Shown piece by piece: positions 25,507 through 35,760 of a stretch of 64,000 bases of DNA. Made by a program: the position numbers and the translations under genes. The stretch spans positions 4,248,001 to 4,312,000 of the forward strand of contig NZ_CP108381.1 in the NCBI RefSeq assembly GCF_035956715.1, written 5' to 3'. The stretch comes from Nocardia sp. NBC_01329. Its GTDB lineage: Bacteria > Actinomycetota > Actinomycetes > Mycobacteriales > Mycobacteriaceae. The stretch's first letter is position 1; every line of letters begins with the position of its first letter. The notes beneath the pieces were generated by a model, which worked only from the letters and a program-made list of their open reading frames with translations, was not told the origin of the DNA and ran no database searches.

Positions 25507-26830
25507 CGCCTGCTCCCTCGTCGTGCCGGGTGGACGGGTGTTCCCGCTCCGATCCCGGATCGATATCCGTATTCTGCTCGGGTGCCCGGCTCACCACCAC
25601 GGTGTGTACCCGCACGCGCCCACGCGCGTCGGCTCCGCCCTCGCCGCGCAACTCCAGCCCGTGCGCGACCACCTCCGCACCCGGGAGCGGCACCCGTCCC
25701 AGCTCGTGTGCGAGCAGCCCGCCGACGGTGTCGACTTCCTCTTCGTCGATCGGCAACCCGTACAGCTCCCCCAGATCTGCGATCGGCAGCCGCGCCGAGA
25801 CCCGGTACCGCCCGGATTCGATCTCCTCGATCGGCGGCGTCTCGTCGGTGTCGTATTCGTCGGCGATCTCTCCGACGATCTCCTCGAGCACGTCCTCGAT
25901 GGTCACCAGACCGGCGATCCCGCCGTACTCGTCCACCAGCAGCGCCATATGGTTCCGCCGCCGCTGCATCTCGTCGAGCAGGTCGTCGAGCGGTTTGGAA
26001 TCGGGCATGAACACCGCGTCGCGCATGACCTCGCGCACCGGGACGCTGCGCCCGCGATCTCCGTAGGGCACCAGATCTTTCAGGTAGACGACGCCGCGGA
26101 TATCGTCGACGTTCTCCCCGATAACCGGGATCCGGGAATGCCCACTGCGCACCGCCAGCGACATCGCCTGCGCCACCGATTTATCGCTCTCGATCCACAC
26201 CATCTCGGTGCGCGGCACCATCACCGCGCGGGCCGCGGTATCCCCGAGTTCGAACACCGACTGGATCATCCGGCGCTCGTCATCGGCTACCACCCCGCGT
26301 TCCCGCGCCATATCGACCACTTCGCGCAATTCGATCTCCGAGGCGAACGGGCCGTTACGGAAACCCTTACCCGGAGTGATCGCGTTACCGAGCAGGATCA
26401 GCAACCGGCTCACCGGACCGAGCAGGGCACCGATGAACTGCAGCGGCAGACCGGCGGCCAGCGCGATCGTGTACGCGTGCTGCCGTCCCAGGGTGCGCGG
26501 GCCCACTCCGATCACCACATAGGAGACCAGCACCATCACCACCGCGGTCACCAGCAGCGCCCAGCCGCTGTCCATGAAACTGCTCAGCGCGGCGGCCAGC
26601 AGCACGGTGGCGGTGATCTCGCACAGGATGCGTAACAGCACCATGAGGTTGACGTACCGGGGCCGGTCGTCCACGATCCGGCCCAGTCGCACCGCGCCGG
26701 GCCGGTCGCTGCGCGCCATATCGTCGAGCCGGGCCGGTGACAGTGTGTTCAGCGCCGAATCCACCGCGGCGAAGACACCACCCACGGCAGCGAGCGAAAC
26801 GGCGACCAACAGCAGGGTCATCTCGTTCAC
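25499..26830 (-). CDS. CorC/HlyC-type membrane protein with CBS domains
   Basis: The 443-residue protein has an N-terminal DUF21 membrane domain with three or four helices (LLLVAVSLAAVGGVFAAVDS, LLVTAVVMVLVSYVVIGVGP), a pair of CBS domains (PRTEMVWIESDKSVAQAMSL, IPVIGENVDDIRGVVYLKD, LVDEYGGIAGLVTIEDVLEE) and a C-terminal CorC/HlyC domain. Relatives transport or regulate magnesium or cobalt; older annotation calls them hemolysins. The GTG start overlaps the ybeY stop (GTGA). It corresponds to Rv2366c in order and size. Confidence 0.93.
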   Translation of the reverse strand: MNEMTLLLVAVSLAAVGGVFAAVDSALNTLSPARLDDMARSDRPGAVRLGRIVDDRPRYVNLMVLLRILCEITATVLLAAALSSFMDSGWALLVTAVVMVLVSYVVIGVGPRTLGRQHAYTIALAAGLPLQFIGALLGPVSRLLILLGNAITPGKGFRNGPFASEIELREVVDMARERGVVADDERRMIQSVFELGDTAARAVMVPRTEMVWIESDKSVAQAMSLAVRSGHSRIPVIGENVDDIRGVVYLKDLVPYGDRGRSVPVREVMRDAVFMPDSKPLDDLLDEMQRRRNHMALLVDEYGGIAGLVTIEDVLEEIVGEIADEYDTDETPPIEEIESGRYRVSARLPIADLGELYGLPIDEEEVDTVGGLLAHELGRVPLPGAEVVAHGLELRGEGGADARGRVRVHTVVVSRAPEQNTDIDPGSEREHPSTRHDEGAGDE

Positions 26831-27396
26831 GCGTGCGCGTCACCCGGCCAGGAGCGTGTGTCCTCCGGTGCCGCGAAACCTGTTTTGCCCAGCAGCCGGG
26901 CGTCACGGGCGGCCAGCTCGGCTCGCCGCTGCGCTTCGCGGAGCTCCTCGTACCATTGTTCGAGCAACTGACCCTGCAGCTCGAACATCTCCTTCTCTTC
27001 GGCCGGTTCCGCATGGTCGTAACCGAGCAGATGCAGCACCCCGTGCACGGTGAGGAGAGCGAGTTCGTGATCGAGTGAATGCCCGGCCTTGGCCGCCTGG
27101 TCCAGCGCGAATTCCGGGCACAGCACGATATCGCCCAGCATCGATGGACCCGGTTCGGGACTGTCCGGCCGACCGCCCGGTTCGAGCTCGTCCATCGGGA
27201 ACGACATCACATCGGTGGGGCCGGGCAGATCCATCCAGCGCATATGCAGATCGGACATGGTGTCGAGATCCACCAGCACCATGGACAGTTCGGCGGCCGG
27301 GTGCACATCCATCCGGTCGATCACGAACCGGGCGACACCCACCAGGTCTTCTTCGGGCACTTCCATGCCCGACTCGTTGGCGATCTCGATACTCAC
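26827..27396 (-). CDS. ybeY: Endoribonuclease YbeY
   Basis: YbeY is a metal-dependent RNase needed for 16S rRNA 3' maturation and ribosome quality control. The metal motif HGVLHLLGYDH gives His118, His122 and His128; GDIVLCPEFA and TDVMSFPMDELEPGG are further conserved blocks. The protein has 189 residues, somewhat longer than E. coli YbeY, as is usual in actinobacteria. The start is a GTG and the stop overlaps the CorC gene start. In most bacteria phoH lies directly upstream; here a 3-kb insertion separates them. Confidence 0.95.
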   Translation of the reverse strand: MSIEIANESGMEVPEEDLVGVARFVIDRMDVHPAAELSMVLVDLDTMSDLHMRWMDLPGPTDVMSFPMDELEPGGRPDSPEPGPSMLGDIVLCPEFALDQAAKAGHSLDHELALLTVHGVLHLLGYDHAEPAEEKEMFELQGQLLEQWYEELREAQRRAELAARDARLLGKTGFAAPEDTRSWPGDAHA

Positions 27397-27550
27397 CTGG
27401 TCAGCCTAATGGGTGCCGCCGGGCAGAGTTCAACAGCACTCTCCGCCCGGCCGGGGCGAACAGTGCCGGTCTCGCCACCGACTACAGCCGACCGTGGTTA
27501 TCGGGCGCAGAACGGATCGGCGTCCGCCACCGGACGATGCCGGGCAGAGC

Positions 27551-28207
27551 TCACCGCGGTATCCGTCCCCCAACGGCGAGCGGCGGCCGGTTCCGATCTT
27601 CGGGTCGTCCCGGCGCGGGTGCACTTGCGGTCAGGGTTGCCATGGTGGTGAGGCACCCGATGGCTGCGATCCGCTCGATGGTGCCGCGCGTCATCTCCTG
27701 GGACAGCGCCTCGGCCGCACCGACGATGCCGATACAGCGGACATGCAGTTCCGCCGGATCGAGATCGGAGAACGGCCGCAGCGCATCGCGGAAGATCAGG
27801 ACACACCGCTGCACGAGTTCGTGCTGCACAGAATCCATTTCGGCATCACCCTTCAGGGCTGCCGATACTGCGTGCCACTCGGGCCCGGCGGTGGTGTGAC
27901 AGTCCATGTAGGCCGTACTCATGACCTGCGCGATATCCGACAGACGGCTCGGGGCACGTGCCAATGCCGCACGCAGGGCATCGGCCTGCCTGTCATCGAT
28001 CCGGCGATACAGCTCGATCAACAGCCCGGACCTGGTGCCGAAGTGCTCGTAGGTCACCGGTTTGCTGACGCCGGCCGCCTCAGCGAGGACACCGAGCGTG
28101 AGCGCATCCGCGCCGTGCTGCCGAATGATCCGCAGGGCCGTGTCGAGTAACTGTCGGTGCCGCTCGGCCTTCGGAAGTCGTTTGGCGGGCCGGGGCAGTT
28201 CCGTCAT
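27551..28207 (-). CDS. TetR-family regulator of the inserted oxidoreductase pair
   Basis: The 218-residue protein has a TetR helix-turn-helix near the N-terminus (HRQLLDTALRIIRQHGADAL, LAEAAGVSKPVTYEHFGTRS) and a helical effector domain, with a proline-rich tail. It is divergent from the two oxidoreductase genes, and a set of four 14-bp iterons occupies the shared promoter. It is most simply a repressor of those genes and of itself. The ligand is unknown. Confidence 0.92.
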   Translation of the reverse strand: MTELPRPAKRLPKAERHRQLLDTALRIIRQHGADALTLGVLAEAAGVSKPVTYEHFGTRSGLLIELYRRIDDRQADALRAALARAPSRLSDIAQVMSTAYMDCHTTAGPEWHAVSAALKGDAEMDSVQHELVQRCVLIFRDALRPFSDLDPAELHVRCIGIVGAAEALSQEMTRGTIERIAAIGCLTTMATLTASAPAPGRPEDRNRPPLAVGGRIPR

Positions 28208-28261
28208 GGTCCAGTCTCCGTCTCGGTATCGCCAGATCTCATGCCCAGCATATTACTATCA

Positions 28262-28317
28262 GTAAGTTACCTATGGTAGGTTACCTTTCGTAGGTTACTC
28301 ACAGTAGGTAGCGCACA
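28262..28317. promoter_or_regulatory. Four 14-bp iterons in the divergent tetR promoter
   Basis: Near-identical half sites start at 28262 (gtaagttac), 28276 (gtaggttac), 28290 (gtaggttac) and 28304 (gtaggtagc), each exactly 14 bases apart. The first is a perfect 9-bp palindrome. A/T content is higher here than around it. The set lies between the tetR start (28207) and the oxidoreductase start (28344). Confidence 0.8.
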
Positions 28318-28343
28318 GGGCTACCTGGACGGAAGAAGTACGG

Positions 28344-29366
28344 ATGTCGGAAAAACAATTGCCCGTGCTGATCGTCGGCGGGTCCGGCGTAGTGGGCGCG
28401 AAGACGGCCGGGCTACTGCGCGCACTGCATCCAGAGTTACCGATCACGATCGGAGGCCGGGATCGAGAGAAGGCCCGGGCGGTAGCCGCGCGGATCGGTG
28501 GAGCCGAAACCGCCACCATCGATCTCGATCGACCCGATCTGGGTCTGCCCGCAGATCATCACTTCGGCGCGATAGCAGTCCTGCTGCGCGACCGGACGCT
28601 GAACACGCTGCGATACGCGACGGCCGAGAGGATCCCGTATCTCAGCGTCTCGACCGGGGTATTCGAGATCGGCCCCGAGGTGGCGATGTCGAGCCGCCAC
28701 CGCGACCGCGCGCCGGTACTCCTCGCCAGCCATTGGCTCGCCGGAGCGGCAGTATTCCCGACTCTGCATCTCACGGCCGGCTACCGGCGCTTGGACACGA
28801 TTCGTATCGGCGCGGTGCTGGAAGCGGCCGATATGGGCGGACCGGCGGCCGCGGAGGACTACGACCGCCTCACCACCGCCGCTCCGGCCACGCTCGTCTT
28901 CCGGAACGGCAGAGCGGAGTGGATCACCGGCGAGGACGCAGACGCGACGGTGCGCCGTGCCGACGGAACAGTGGTCCGAGCCCAGGCCTACGCACCGTTC
29001 GACATGATCAGCCTGGCCGCGGCCACCGAGGCACGCGACATCCGTTTCGACCTCGCCTACGACCCGACGGCCGAGCACCCGGACCGGCCACTGTCCACCG
29101 AGATCCTCATCGAGGTGTCCGGCGAGAAGAACGGGACCCGCACGACGTCGCGATACGAGATCGTGCAGCCCGGCGGCCAGGCCGCGCTGACGGCACTGGG
29201 GGTAGCACTCGCCGTGGAACGGCTCGCCGGCCTCGACGGCCGTCCGGCTGCCGCCCCCGGCCTCTATCTACCGGAAACACTGCTCGATCCGGCCTACGTG
29301 GTCGGCCGGATGCAAGAGTTCGGGGCCGAGATCCGGACCCGGGAAACCCAAGAGGTGAACGCATGA
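28344..29366 (+). CDS. NAD(P)-binding oxidoreductase, saccharopine dehydrogenase-like (first of tandem pair)
   Basis: The 340-residue protein begins with a Rossmann motif (LPVLIVGGSGVVGAKTAGLL) and continues like saccharopine dehydrogenase-type reductases, with GGRDREKARAVAARIGG and a C-terminal alpha/beta domain (EVSGEKNGTRTTSRYEIV). No membrane segment or signal is seen. The substrate is unknown. It shares fold and many blocks with the next gene (for example PGLYLPETLLDPAYVVGRM against PGLYFPENLVDPGYLLGKL), so the two arose by duplication. The stop overlaps the next start (ATGA). Confidence 0.85.
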   Translation: MSEKQLPVLIVGGSGVVGAKTAGLLRALHPELPITIGGRDREKARAVAARIGGAETATIDLDRPDLGLPADHHFGAIAVLLRDRTLNTLRYATAERIPYLSVSTGVFEIGPEVAMSSRHRDRAPVLLASHWLAGAAVFPTLHLTAGYRRLDTIRIGAVLEAADMGGPAAAEDYDRLTTAAPATLVFRNGRAEWITGEDADATVRRADGTVVRAQAYAPFDMISLAAATEARDIRFDLAYDPTAEHPDRPLSTEILIEVSGEKNGTRTTSRYEIVQPGGQAALTALGVALAVERLAGLDGRPAAAPGLYLPETLLDPAYVVGRMQEFGAEIRTRETQEVNA

Positions 29367-30364
29367 ACAGCAATGAACTTTCCCCCGTACTCCTCCTCGG
29401 CGGCACCGGCAGCCTCGGCGGCCGCACCGCCCGCATGCTCCGCCGCCTGCAGCCGGATCTGCCGATCGCGCTCGCCGCCCGCAACCTGGACAGAGCACGA
29501 GAACTCGCCGCGGAGCTCGGTACAGCGACGGTCACCTCCGTCGACCTGGAGCGCGCGGATCTGGGATTCGACGAAAGCACCCGGTTCAGTGCGGTGGTCA
29601 CCGCCCTGCGCGATCGCTCGCTCACTACGATGCGCTTCGCGCAAGAACGCGAAATCCCCTATGTGGCACTGTCGGACGGCGTTTTCGAACTCGGCCCCAC
29701 GGTCGCACGCCATCTGCACCGGCCCACCGCGCCCATCCTGCTGCTCGGGCACAGCGACGGCGGCGTACCGCTCACCGTCGCACTGCATTTCGCGACCGCG
29801 TTTCGCAGTGTCGAATCGATCGAACTCGGTTTGCTTTTCGATCCCGACGATCCCTTCGGGCCGGTCTCGGCCGCCGATCTCGACCATATCGAGCGCACCG
29901 GACCACGACCGCTCATCGTGCGAGACGGCGGTTGGCACTGGGCCGGACCCGAAATCACCGGCCGCACCTTCGCCGGTGTCGACGGTGTAGTGCACCAGGG
30001 CTCGGCGGCGGGCCTTCAGGACGTTCTCGGACTCGGAGTCGCCGTGCCGGCGAAGTCGGTGCGCATCGACCTTGCCGAAGGCTCGACCGCCAGTTCCCGG
30101 CGCGGAGACGGCCCCTCCCACGAAGCGATCATCGAGATCGAAGGCGAGAAGTCGGATGGGACCACCGGCCGATTCAGGTACGAGATCGTCGATCCAGAAG
30201 GCTATGCGGCGCTCAGCGCCCGAGGGGTGGCAGTCGCAGTGGAACACCTGCTCGGCCTCGCCGGGGCCCCGCCACCCGGGCCCGGTCTCTACTTCCCCGA
30301 AAACCTGGTAGACCCCGGTTACCTACTGGGCAAGTTGGAGACCTTCGGAGTCAGTGTGAGCTGA
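29363..30364 (+). CDS. NAD(P)-binding oxidoreductase, saccharopine dehydrogenase-like (second of tandem pair)
   Basis: The ATG at 29363 overlaps the preceding stop and gives 333 residues. The Rossmann motif is SPVLLLGGTGSLGGRTARML, followed by LAARNLDRARELAAELG. It is a paralog of the upstream gene but clearly diverged, so the two may have different substrates or form a heteromer. The gene ends just before a hairpin shared with convergent phoH. The pair and their TetR look like a mobile metabolic cassette, although no integrase or repeat ends are visible. Confidence 0.85.
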   Translation: MNSNELSPVLLLGGTGSLGGRTARMLRRLQPDLPIALAARNLDRARELAAELGTATVTSVDLERADLGFDESTRFSAVVTALRDRSLTTMRFAQEREIPYVALSDGVFELGPTVARHLHRPTAPILLLGHSDGGVPLTVALHFATAFRSVESIELGLLFDPDDPFGPVSAADLDHIERTGPRPLIVRDGGWHWAGPEITGRTFAGVDGVVHQGSAAGLQDVLGLGVAVPAKSVRIDLAEGSTASSRRGDGPSHEAIIEIEGEKSDGTTGRFRYEIVDPEGYAALSARGVAVAVEHLLGLAGAPPPGPGLYFPENLVDPGYLLGKLETFGVSVS

Positions 30365-30414
30365 GATTGCTGGGCCCCGGCCGCGCGGAGCAGTCCGAAG
30401 CCGATGGATCCGAA

Positions 30415-30448
30415 GTCGAGTGAGTCGGCAATGCCCGCCTCACTCGAC
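30415..30448. terminator. Hairpin between convergent oxidoreductase and phoH genes
   Basis: gtcgagtgag (30415-30424) pairs exactly with ctcactcgac (30439-30448) around a 14-base loop that can pair further. It sits between two gene ends facing each other (30364 and 30460), so it may terminate both. Confidence 0.7.
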
Positions 30449-30459
30449 CTCGAGACAAC

Positions 30460-31560
<1,101 letters not shown>

Positions 31561-31734
31561 GTAGTCGCTATGGCCTGCTTTCCGGTCTCGGAGCTGCGGT
31601 GACGCGCCGCTGGTGGAACTGGGTGCGAATGGGAGTCGCTGCCCAGAGTCTAACTCCCGGACCCGACAGGTCCCAGTGGAATTACGCCCGGCCATAACAC
31701 CGCGGACGGCCGGCCCCAGGTGTTCACCCGGGGG

Positions 31735-32475
31735 TCACCACCGCGGGGTGAGCGCTCCGAGCGCGCCCAGTGCCACCGCGGCGGCGGTGGAAGTACGCAG
31801 CACCGTGGGCCCCAGCCGGACCACCTCGGCGCCCGCCCGGGCCAATGCGGTCAACTCCGCATCGTCGAGGCCGCCCTCGGGGCCGACGATCAGGGTGACG
31901 GCCGGAGCGGACCGCCAGGGCAGTCCGGTGAAGGTCGCGGTCCCCGATTCGTGCAGGGCCGCCACCACCGCGCCCTGCGCCGTCGCCGCGCGGACCGCGT
32001 CCACCACTTCCGGTGTGCGCTGCAGGGCCGTGATCTCGGGAATGTAGGCGCGACGCGACTGCCGGGCCGCGGCCCGGGCCGCCGACCGCCATTTGGTCAC
32101 GCCCTTATCCGCTTTGGCTTCCCAGTTCGAGACGCAGCGCGCCGCCTGCCACGGCACGATCACATCCGCGCCGGCCTCGGTCATCAGCTCGACCGCCAGC
32201 TCCGAACGCTCCGATTTCGGCAGCGCCTGAACGACGGTGACCGCAGGTGTGGCGGGGTCGGCACGGCGCCGGTCCCGGACCAGCAGATCGAGCTGGTTCT
32301 TGTGCGCGGCAACGACCTCCGTCTCCGCCACCAGGCCCCGGCCGTCGGAGAGCGTAACAGCCTCCCCGGCCCGGATCCGGCGCACAGTGGCCGCATGCCG
32401 GCCCTCCGCGCCGTCGAGTACCGCGACGACCCCGGGCTCCGGGATCTCATCGAGGTAGAAGACCGTCGCGGCCAT
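31735..32475 (-). CDS. rsmE: 16S rRNA (uracil-N3)-methyltransferase RsmE
   Basis: RsmE methylates U1498 of 16S rRNA using S-adenosylmethionine. The 246-residue protein has the SPOUT-type knot motifs LIVGPEGGLDDAEL and RLGPTVLRTSTAAAVALG near the C-terminus, and an N-terminal PUA-like domain (EGRHAATVRRIRAGEAVTL). It lies four bases from the end of dnaJ on the same strand, so the two are one transcription unit, as in mycobacteria. Confidence 0.94.
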   Translation of the reverse strand: MAATVFYLDEIPEPGVVAVLDGAEGRHAATVRRIRAGEAVTLSDGRGLVAETEVVAAHKNQLDLLVRDRRRADPATPAVTVVQALPKSERSELAVELMTEAGADVIVPWQAARCVSNWEAKADKGVTKWRSAARAAARQSRRAYIPEITALQRTPEVVDAVRAATAQGAVVAALHESGTATFTGLPWRSAPAVTLIVGPEGGLDDAELTALARAGAEVVRLGPTVLRTSTAAAVALGALGALTPRW

Positions 32476-32479
32476 CGGG

Positions 32480-33637
32480 TCAGCGTCCGCTGAAGGAGGC
32501 GCGCAACCGGGCGAACAGACCGCTGTTGTGCTCGGACTGCGCCGACATCACCTCGGCCTTGTCCTTGATCCGCAGGCCCTTGTACTTTCGCAGCAGATCG
32601 GTCTGCTTACTGTCCAGTTTGGTCGGCACGACGATATCCAGGTGTGCCATCAGATCGCCGCGGGCGTTGGATCGCAGCCGGGGCATACCGTGTCCGCGCA
32701 GCACCGAGATCTCCCCGGGCTGCGTACCGGGTCCGATACTGAGCTCGGTCGGGCCGTCCATGATGGTGTCGATGACCACGGTCGTCCCCAGTGCCGCGTC
32801 CACCATCGGCACCCGGACGGTGCAGTGCAGATCGTCACCGTCGCGCACGAACACATCGTGCGGCTGCTCCACGATCTCCACATACAGGTCACCGGCATGC
32901 CCGCCACCCGGGCCTACTTCACCCTGGGCGGCCAGACGCACCCGCATCCCGTTGGCCACACCGGCCGGAATCGGCGCCGCGATCTCCCGGCGGGCCCGTA
33001 CCCGGCCGTCACCACCGCATTTGTGGCAGGGATCCGGGATGGTCTCACCGGCGCCCCGACAGGTGGGGCACGGTCGCGAGGTCAGGACCTGGCCGAGGAA
33101 GGAACGCTGCACCGACTGCACTTCACCGGCACCGCCACAGGTCTCGCAGCGCACCGGGCTGGAATTACCGTTGGTGCCCGCACCCTGGCACAGATCACAC
33201 AGGATCGCGGTATCGACGGTCAGATGTTTGGTCACCCCCACCGCGCACTCCGCCAGGCTCAACCTGGTCCGCACCAGCGAATCCGCGCCCGGCTGCACCC
33301 GGCCGCGGGCTTTCCGGCCGCCGCCACCGGCACCACCGCTCATCCCGCCGAAGAACGCCTCGAACACATCACCGAGGCCACCGAACCCGGCGCCACTGAA
33401 ACCACCCGCGCCGCCGCCGGCGTCCAGCGGGTCACCGCCCATATCGACGATGCGGCGCCTCTCCGGATCCGAGAGCACCTCGTACGCCGCGGAGACCTCT
33501 TTGAACCGGGTCTGCGCCGCCTCGTCCGGGTTCACATCGGGATGCAGTTCGCGAGCCAGCTTGCGATACGCGCGTTTGAGCTCTTGGTCGGAGGCATCCC
33601 TGCCCACGCCGAGCAATCCGTAGTAGTCCCGTGCCAC
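32480..33637 (-). CDS. dnaJ: Chaperone DnaJ (DnaJ2)
   Basis: DnaJ stimulates DnaK and hands it unfolded proteins. The GTG at 33637 (VARDYYGLLGVGRDAS) gives 385 residues. The J domain has HPD at 32-34, followed by a Gly/Phe-rich region, then four zinc repeats (CDLCQGAG, CETCGGAG, CPTCRGAG, CHKCGGDG) and the C-terminal substrate domain. It sits between hrcA and rsmE as in mycobacterial dnaJ2. An open extension to 33691 lacks family support. Confidence 0.96.
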   Translation of the reverse strand: MARDYYGLLGVGRDASDQELKRAYRKLARELHPDVNPDEAAQTRFKEVSAAYEVLSDPERRRIVDMGGDPLDAGGGAGGFSGAGFGGLGDVFEAFFGGMSGGAGGGGRKARGRVQPGADSLVRTRLSLAECAVGVTKHLTVDTAILCDLCQGAGTNGNSSPVRCETCGGAGEVQSVQRSFLGQVLTSRPCPTCRGAGETIPDPCHKCGGDGRVRARREIAAPIPAGVANGMRVRLAAQGEVGPGGGHAGDLYVEIVEQPHDVFVRDGDDLHCTVRVPMVDAALGTTVVIDTIMDGPTELSIGPGTQPGEISVLRGHGMPRLRSNARGDLMAHLDIVVPTKLDSKQTDLLRKYKGLRIKDKAEVMSAQSEHNSGLFARLRASFSGR

Positions 33638-34090
33638 TTGAGTTCTCTTAGTCCTTGGTCGCTGTCCACGGCTCCGGCTCGGGCTTCGCACTGCCGGTCG
33701 CGTGTCTGTCGATGGGTGTAACCGACCGTCCGGAGCTTAGTCGGGTCGACTCAACTTTATCCCGGCGGAGAACACGAGCGTAACAGCGAGGCGCGCAAGC
33801 CCCCTTGTGCGGCGGGCCATCACCCACTTACACCGGGGAGACAAGCAGCGCAGCGAACCCACCGAGAGCACACATGCGGCTACACAACGCACCACCGCCG
33901 AGCCGAGTCCCGCGAGGCCCACAAAGTCCGAGCCCCGTCCCGTAGTTCGGCCCTCGAAGCTCATGCGCTGCGCAGCCGGCCATCCGCAGATCGGCCACCA
34001 TCGAGCACTGACAGTGTCGCGGGCCGCCCCAGGCTGATCACAGTCGGCTGGCCACACACCATTCTTCTACTCCGAATCTCCGCCTCCATG
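33638..34090. other. Intergenic region upstream of dnaJ
   Basis: It should contain the dnaJ promoter. One cttgagt half site (33637-33643) resembles half of an HspR-type HAIR element, but no matching second half is close by. No gene is supported. Confidence 0.4.
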
Positions 34091-34474
34091 GTCGGGGCCC
34101 GCCCCGGTTCTGGAGCGACAGTAAGGATGGGTGTGGACCCGCAGCGCTTGGTCCTGACCCGCCGTAAGACAGAGCGAACGAGCGCAGCGACCGAGCGCAG
34201 GAACGAACACCCGGGCTCACGAAGGCCCCGACACGACGCCGAAGCCGAGAACCATCCACGCAGTCGGGGCCCGCCCCGGTTCTGGAGCGACGAAGCGAAG
34301 GAGCGCAGCGACTGAGCGCCGGAGTGAAGAACCGGGGTCACGAGGGCCCCGACAGCCCCGCCGCAGGCGGGGCAAACAACACAGTCGGGGCCCGCCCCGG
34401 TTCTGGAGCGACGAAGCGAAGGAGCGCAGCGACTGAGCGCAGGAGTGAAGAACCGGGGTTAATAGGGCCCCGAC
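34091..34474. repeat. Array of three palindromic repeat elements between dnaJ and hrcA
   Basis: Copies occupy 34091-34232 (diverged, with about 50 extra bases inside), 34263-34353 and 34384-34474. The standard unit is 91 bp. Its ends are inverted repeats in two layers: gtcggggccc/gggccccgac outside and ccccggttct/agaaccgggg inside, enclosing about 44 bases rich in gagcg and gcagcgac. The two intact copies are 121 bp apart. The same unit occurs twice at 51760-51972. Confidence 0.9.
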
Positions 34475-34508
34475 CCGCGGCGCCGAAGGCGCCGCAAATA
34501 AACACAGC
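34475..34508 (-). terminator. GC-rich hairpin directly after hrcA
   Basis: On the minus strand, shortly after the hrcA stop, comes AGCTGTGTTTATTT and then GCGGCGCC-TTC-GGCGCCGC, a perfect 8-bp stem. The same AGCTGTGTTTAT-then-hairpin module follows cysA, and the array of 91-bp repeats begins next to it in both places. Confidence 0.65.
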
Positions 34509-35540
34509 TCAGCGTTCGGCGAGAACGTCGCCGATGTAGCGGGCGACCGCCGCGACCGAGGCGATGGTGCCGGGGTAGTCCATTCGGGTGGGGCCGAGGA
34601 CGCCCATACCGCCGAGGACCGCGCCGGCCGAGCCGTAGCCGGTGGTGACGACCGAGGTGCCGCGCATTTCCTCGACCTGCGTCTCCTCGCCGATCCGCAC
34701 CGTCACCGTGCCGGGTTGTTGGGCGGCGGCAAGCAGTTTGAGAACCACGACCTGCTCCTCCAGGGCTTCGAGCACCCCGCGCAGGGAACCGTGGATACCG
34801 AAATCGCCGGCATTGCGGGTCAGGTTGGCGGTACCGCCCAGGACCAGGCGTTCCTCCGGGTGTTCGACCAGCGTCTCGACCATGACCGTCGACACCTTGA
34901 TCAGTACATCGCGCAGTTTGGGCGGCGCCTGCTCGGGCAGTTCGGCGACCGCGGCGGATGCGGCGGCCAGGCGTTTACCGTCCATGGCGGCACCCAGCAT
35001 GCCGCGCAGGGCGGCCACGTCCTCGTCGTCGACCACGGTGCCGAGTTCGACGATGCGCTGGTCGACGCGGCCGGTGTCGGTGATCACCACCAGCAGCAGC
35101 CGGGCGGGGTTCAGCGCGACCACTTCGAGGTGACGCACGGTGGACGCGGACACCGTCGGATACTGGACGACCGCGACCTGGCGGGTCAGCTGGGCCAGTA
35201 GGCGTACGCCGCGGCGCAGGACGTCGTCGAGGTCGACTCCCGATTCCAGGAACTGCATGATCGCCTTGCGTTCGGCCGCCGACAGCGGTTTCACCTCGGC
35301 GATCCGGTCCACGAACTGGCGGTAACCCTTGTCGGTGGGGATTCGGCCGGAGCTGGTGTGGGGTTGGGCGATGTAGCCCTCGGCCTCCAGAACCGCCATA
35401 TCGTTGCGTACGGTCGCACTGGAAACGCCCAGGTTGTGTCGTTCTACCAGGGTTTTCGAACCGATGGGCTCCTTGGTGGAGACATAGTCGGCGACGATCG
35501 CCCGCAGGACCTCGAAGCGCCGATCCTCGGTGCTCGACAT
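34509..35540 (-). CDS. hrcA: Heat-inducible transcription repressor HrcA
   Basis: HrcA represses chaperone genes by binding CIRCE elements. The ATG at 35540, with GAGGAGGTG upstream, gives 343 residues. The N-terminal winged helix is MSSTEDRRFEVLRAIVADYV and SSATVRNDMAVLEAEGYI, followed by QPHTSSGRIPTDKGYRQFVD, then the GAF-like effector domain. The open frame to 35807 runs through the promoter and is not used. I found no CIRCE element in this window. It lies between dnaJ and hemW, in the usual actinobacterial order. Confidence 0.95.
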   Translation of the reverse strand: MSSTEDRRFEVLRAIVADYVSTKEPIGSKTLVERHNLGVSSATVRNDMAVLEAEGYIAQPHTSSGRIPTDKGYRQFVDRIAEVKPLSAAERKAIMQFLESGVDLDDVLRRGVRLLAQLTRQVAVVQYPTVSASTVRHLEVVALNPARLLLVVITDTGRVDQRIVELGTVVDDEDVAALRGMLGAAMDGKRLAAASAAVAELPEQAPPKLRDVLIKVSTVMVETLVEHPEERLVLGGTANLTRNAGDFGIHGSLRGVLEALEEQVVVLKLLAAAQQPGTVTVRIGEETQVEEMRGTSVVTTGYGSAGAVLGGMGVLGPTRMDYPGTIASVAAVARYIGDVLAER

Positions 35541-35760
35541 CGACCCCACCTCCTCGCCTTGCCGCGCGTCGATGTGGTCGTCCGGCGCACTGCTGCCTTC
35601 GAATCCGGCGCGCGTACCACCGGGTTCGTTACCCAGTGTAATTGTCCCCGGTGAATTCACCCGGTGCCGTCGTGGCGCGCATGTGAGTGTCGGATCCGCA
35701 CGATCAAGATACACAGGCGGGAATTCCGCGTAATCGATGATCCGTGGTCGCAGCACGCGG

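Noticed and set aside
33637..33643. Possible HspR/HAIR site at dnaJ (cttgagt)
   Set aside because: Only one half site is present; no actcaag follows at the required seven-base distance.
35541..35760. Possible CIRCE element near hrcA
   Set aside because: The best palindrome, ggtgaattcacc at 35650-35661, does not match the TTAGCACTC-N9-GAGTGCTAA consensus.
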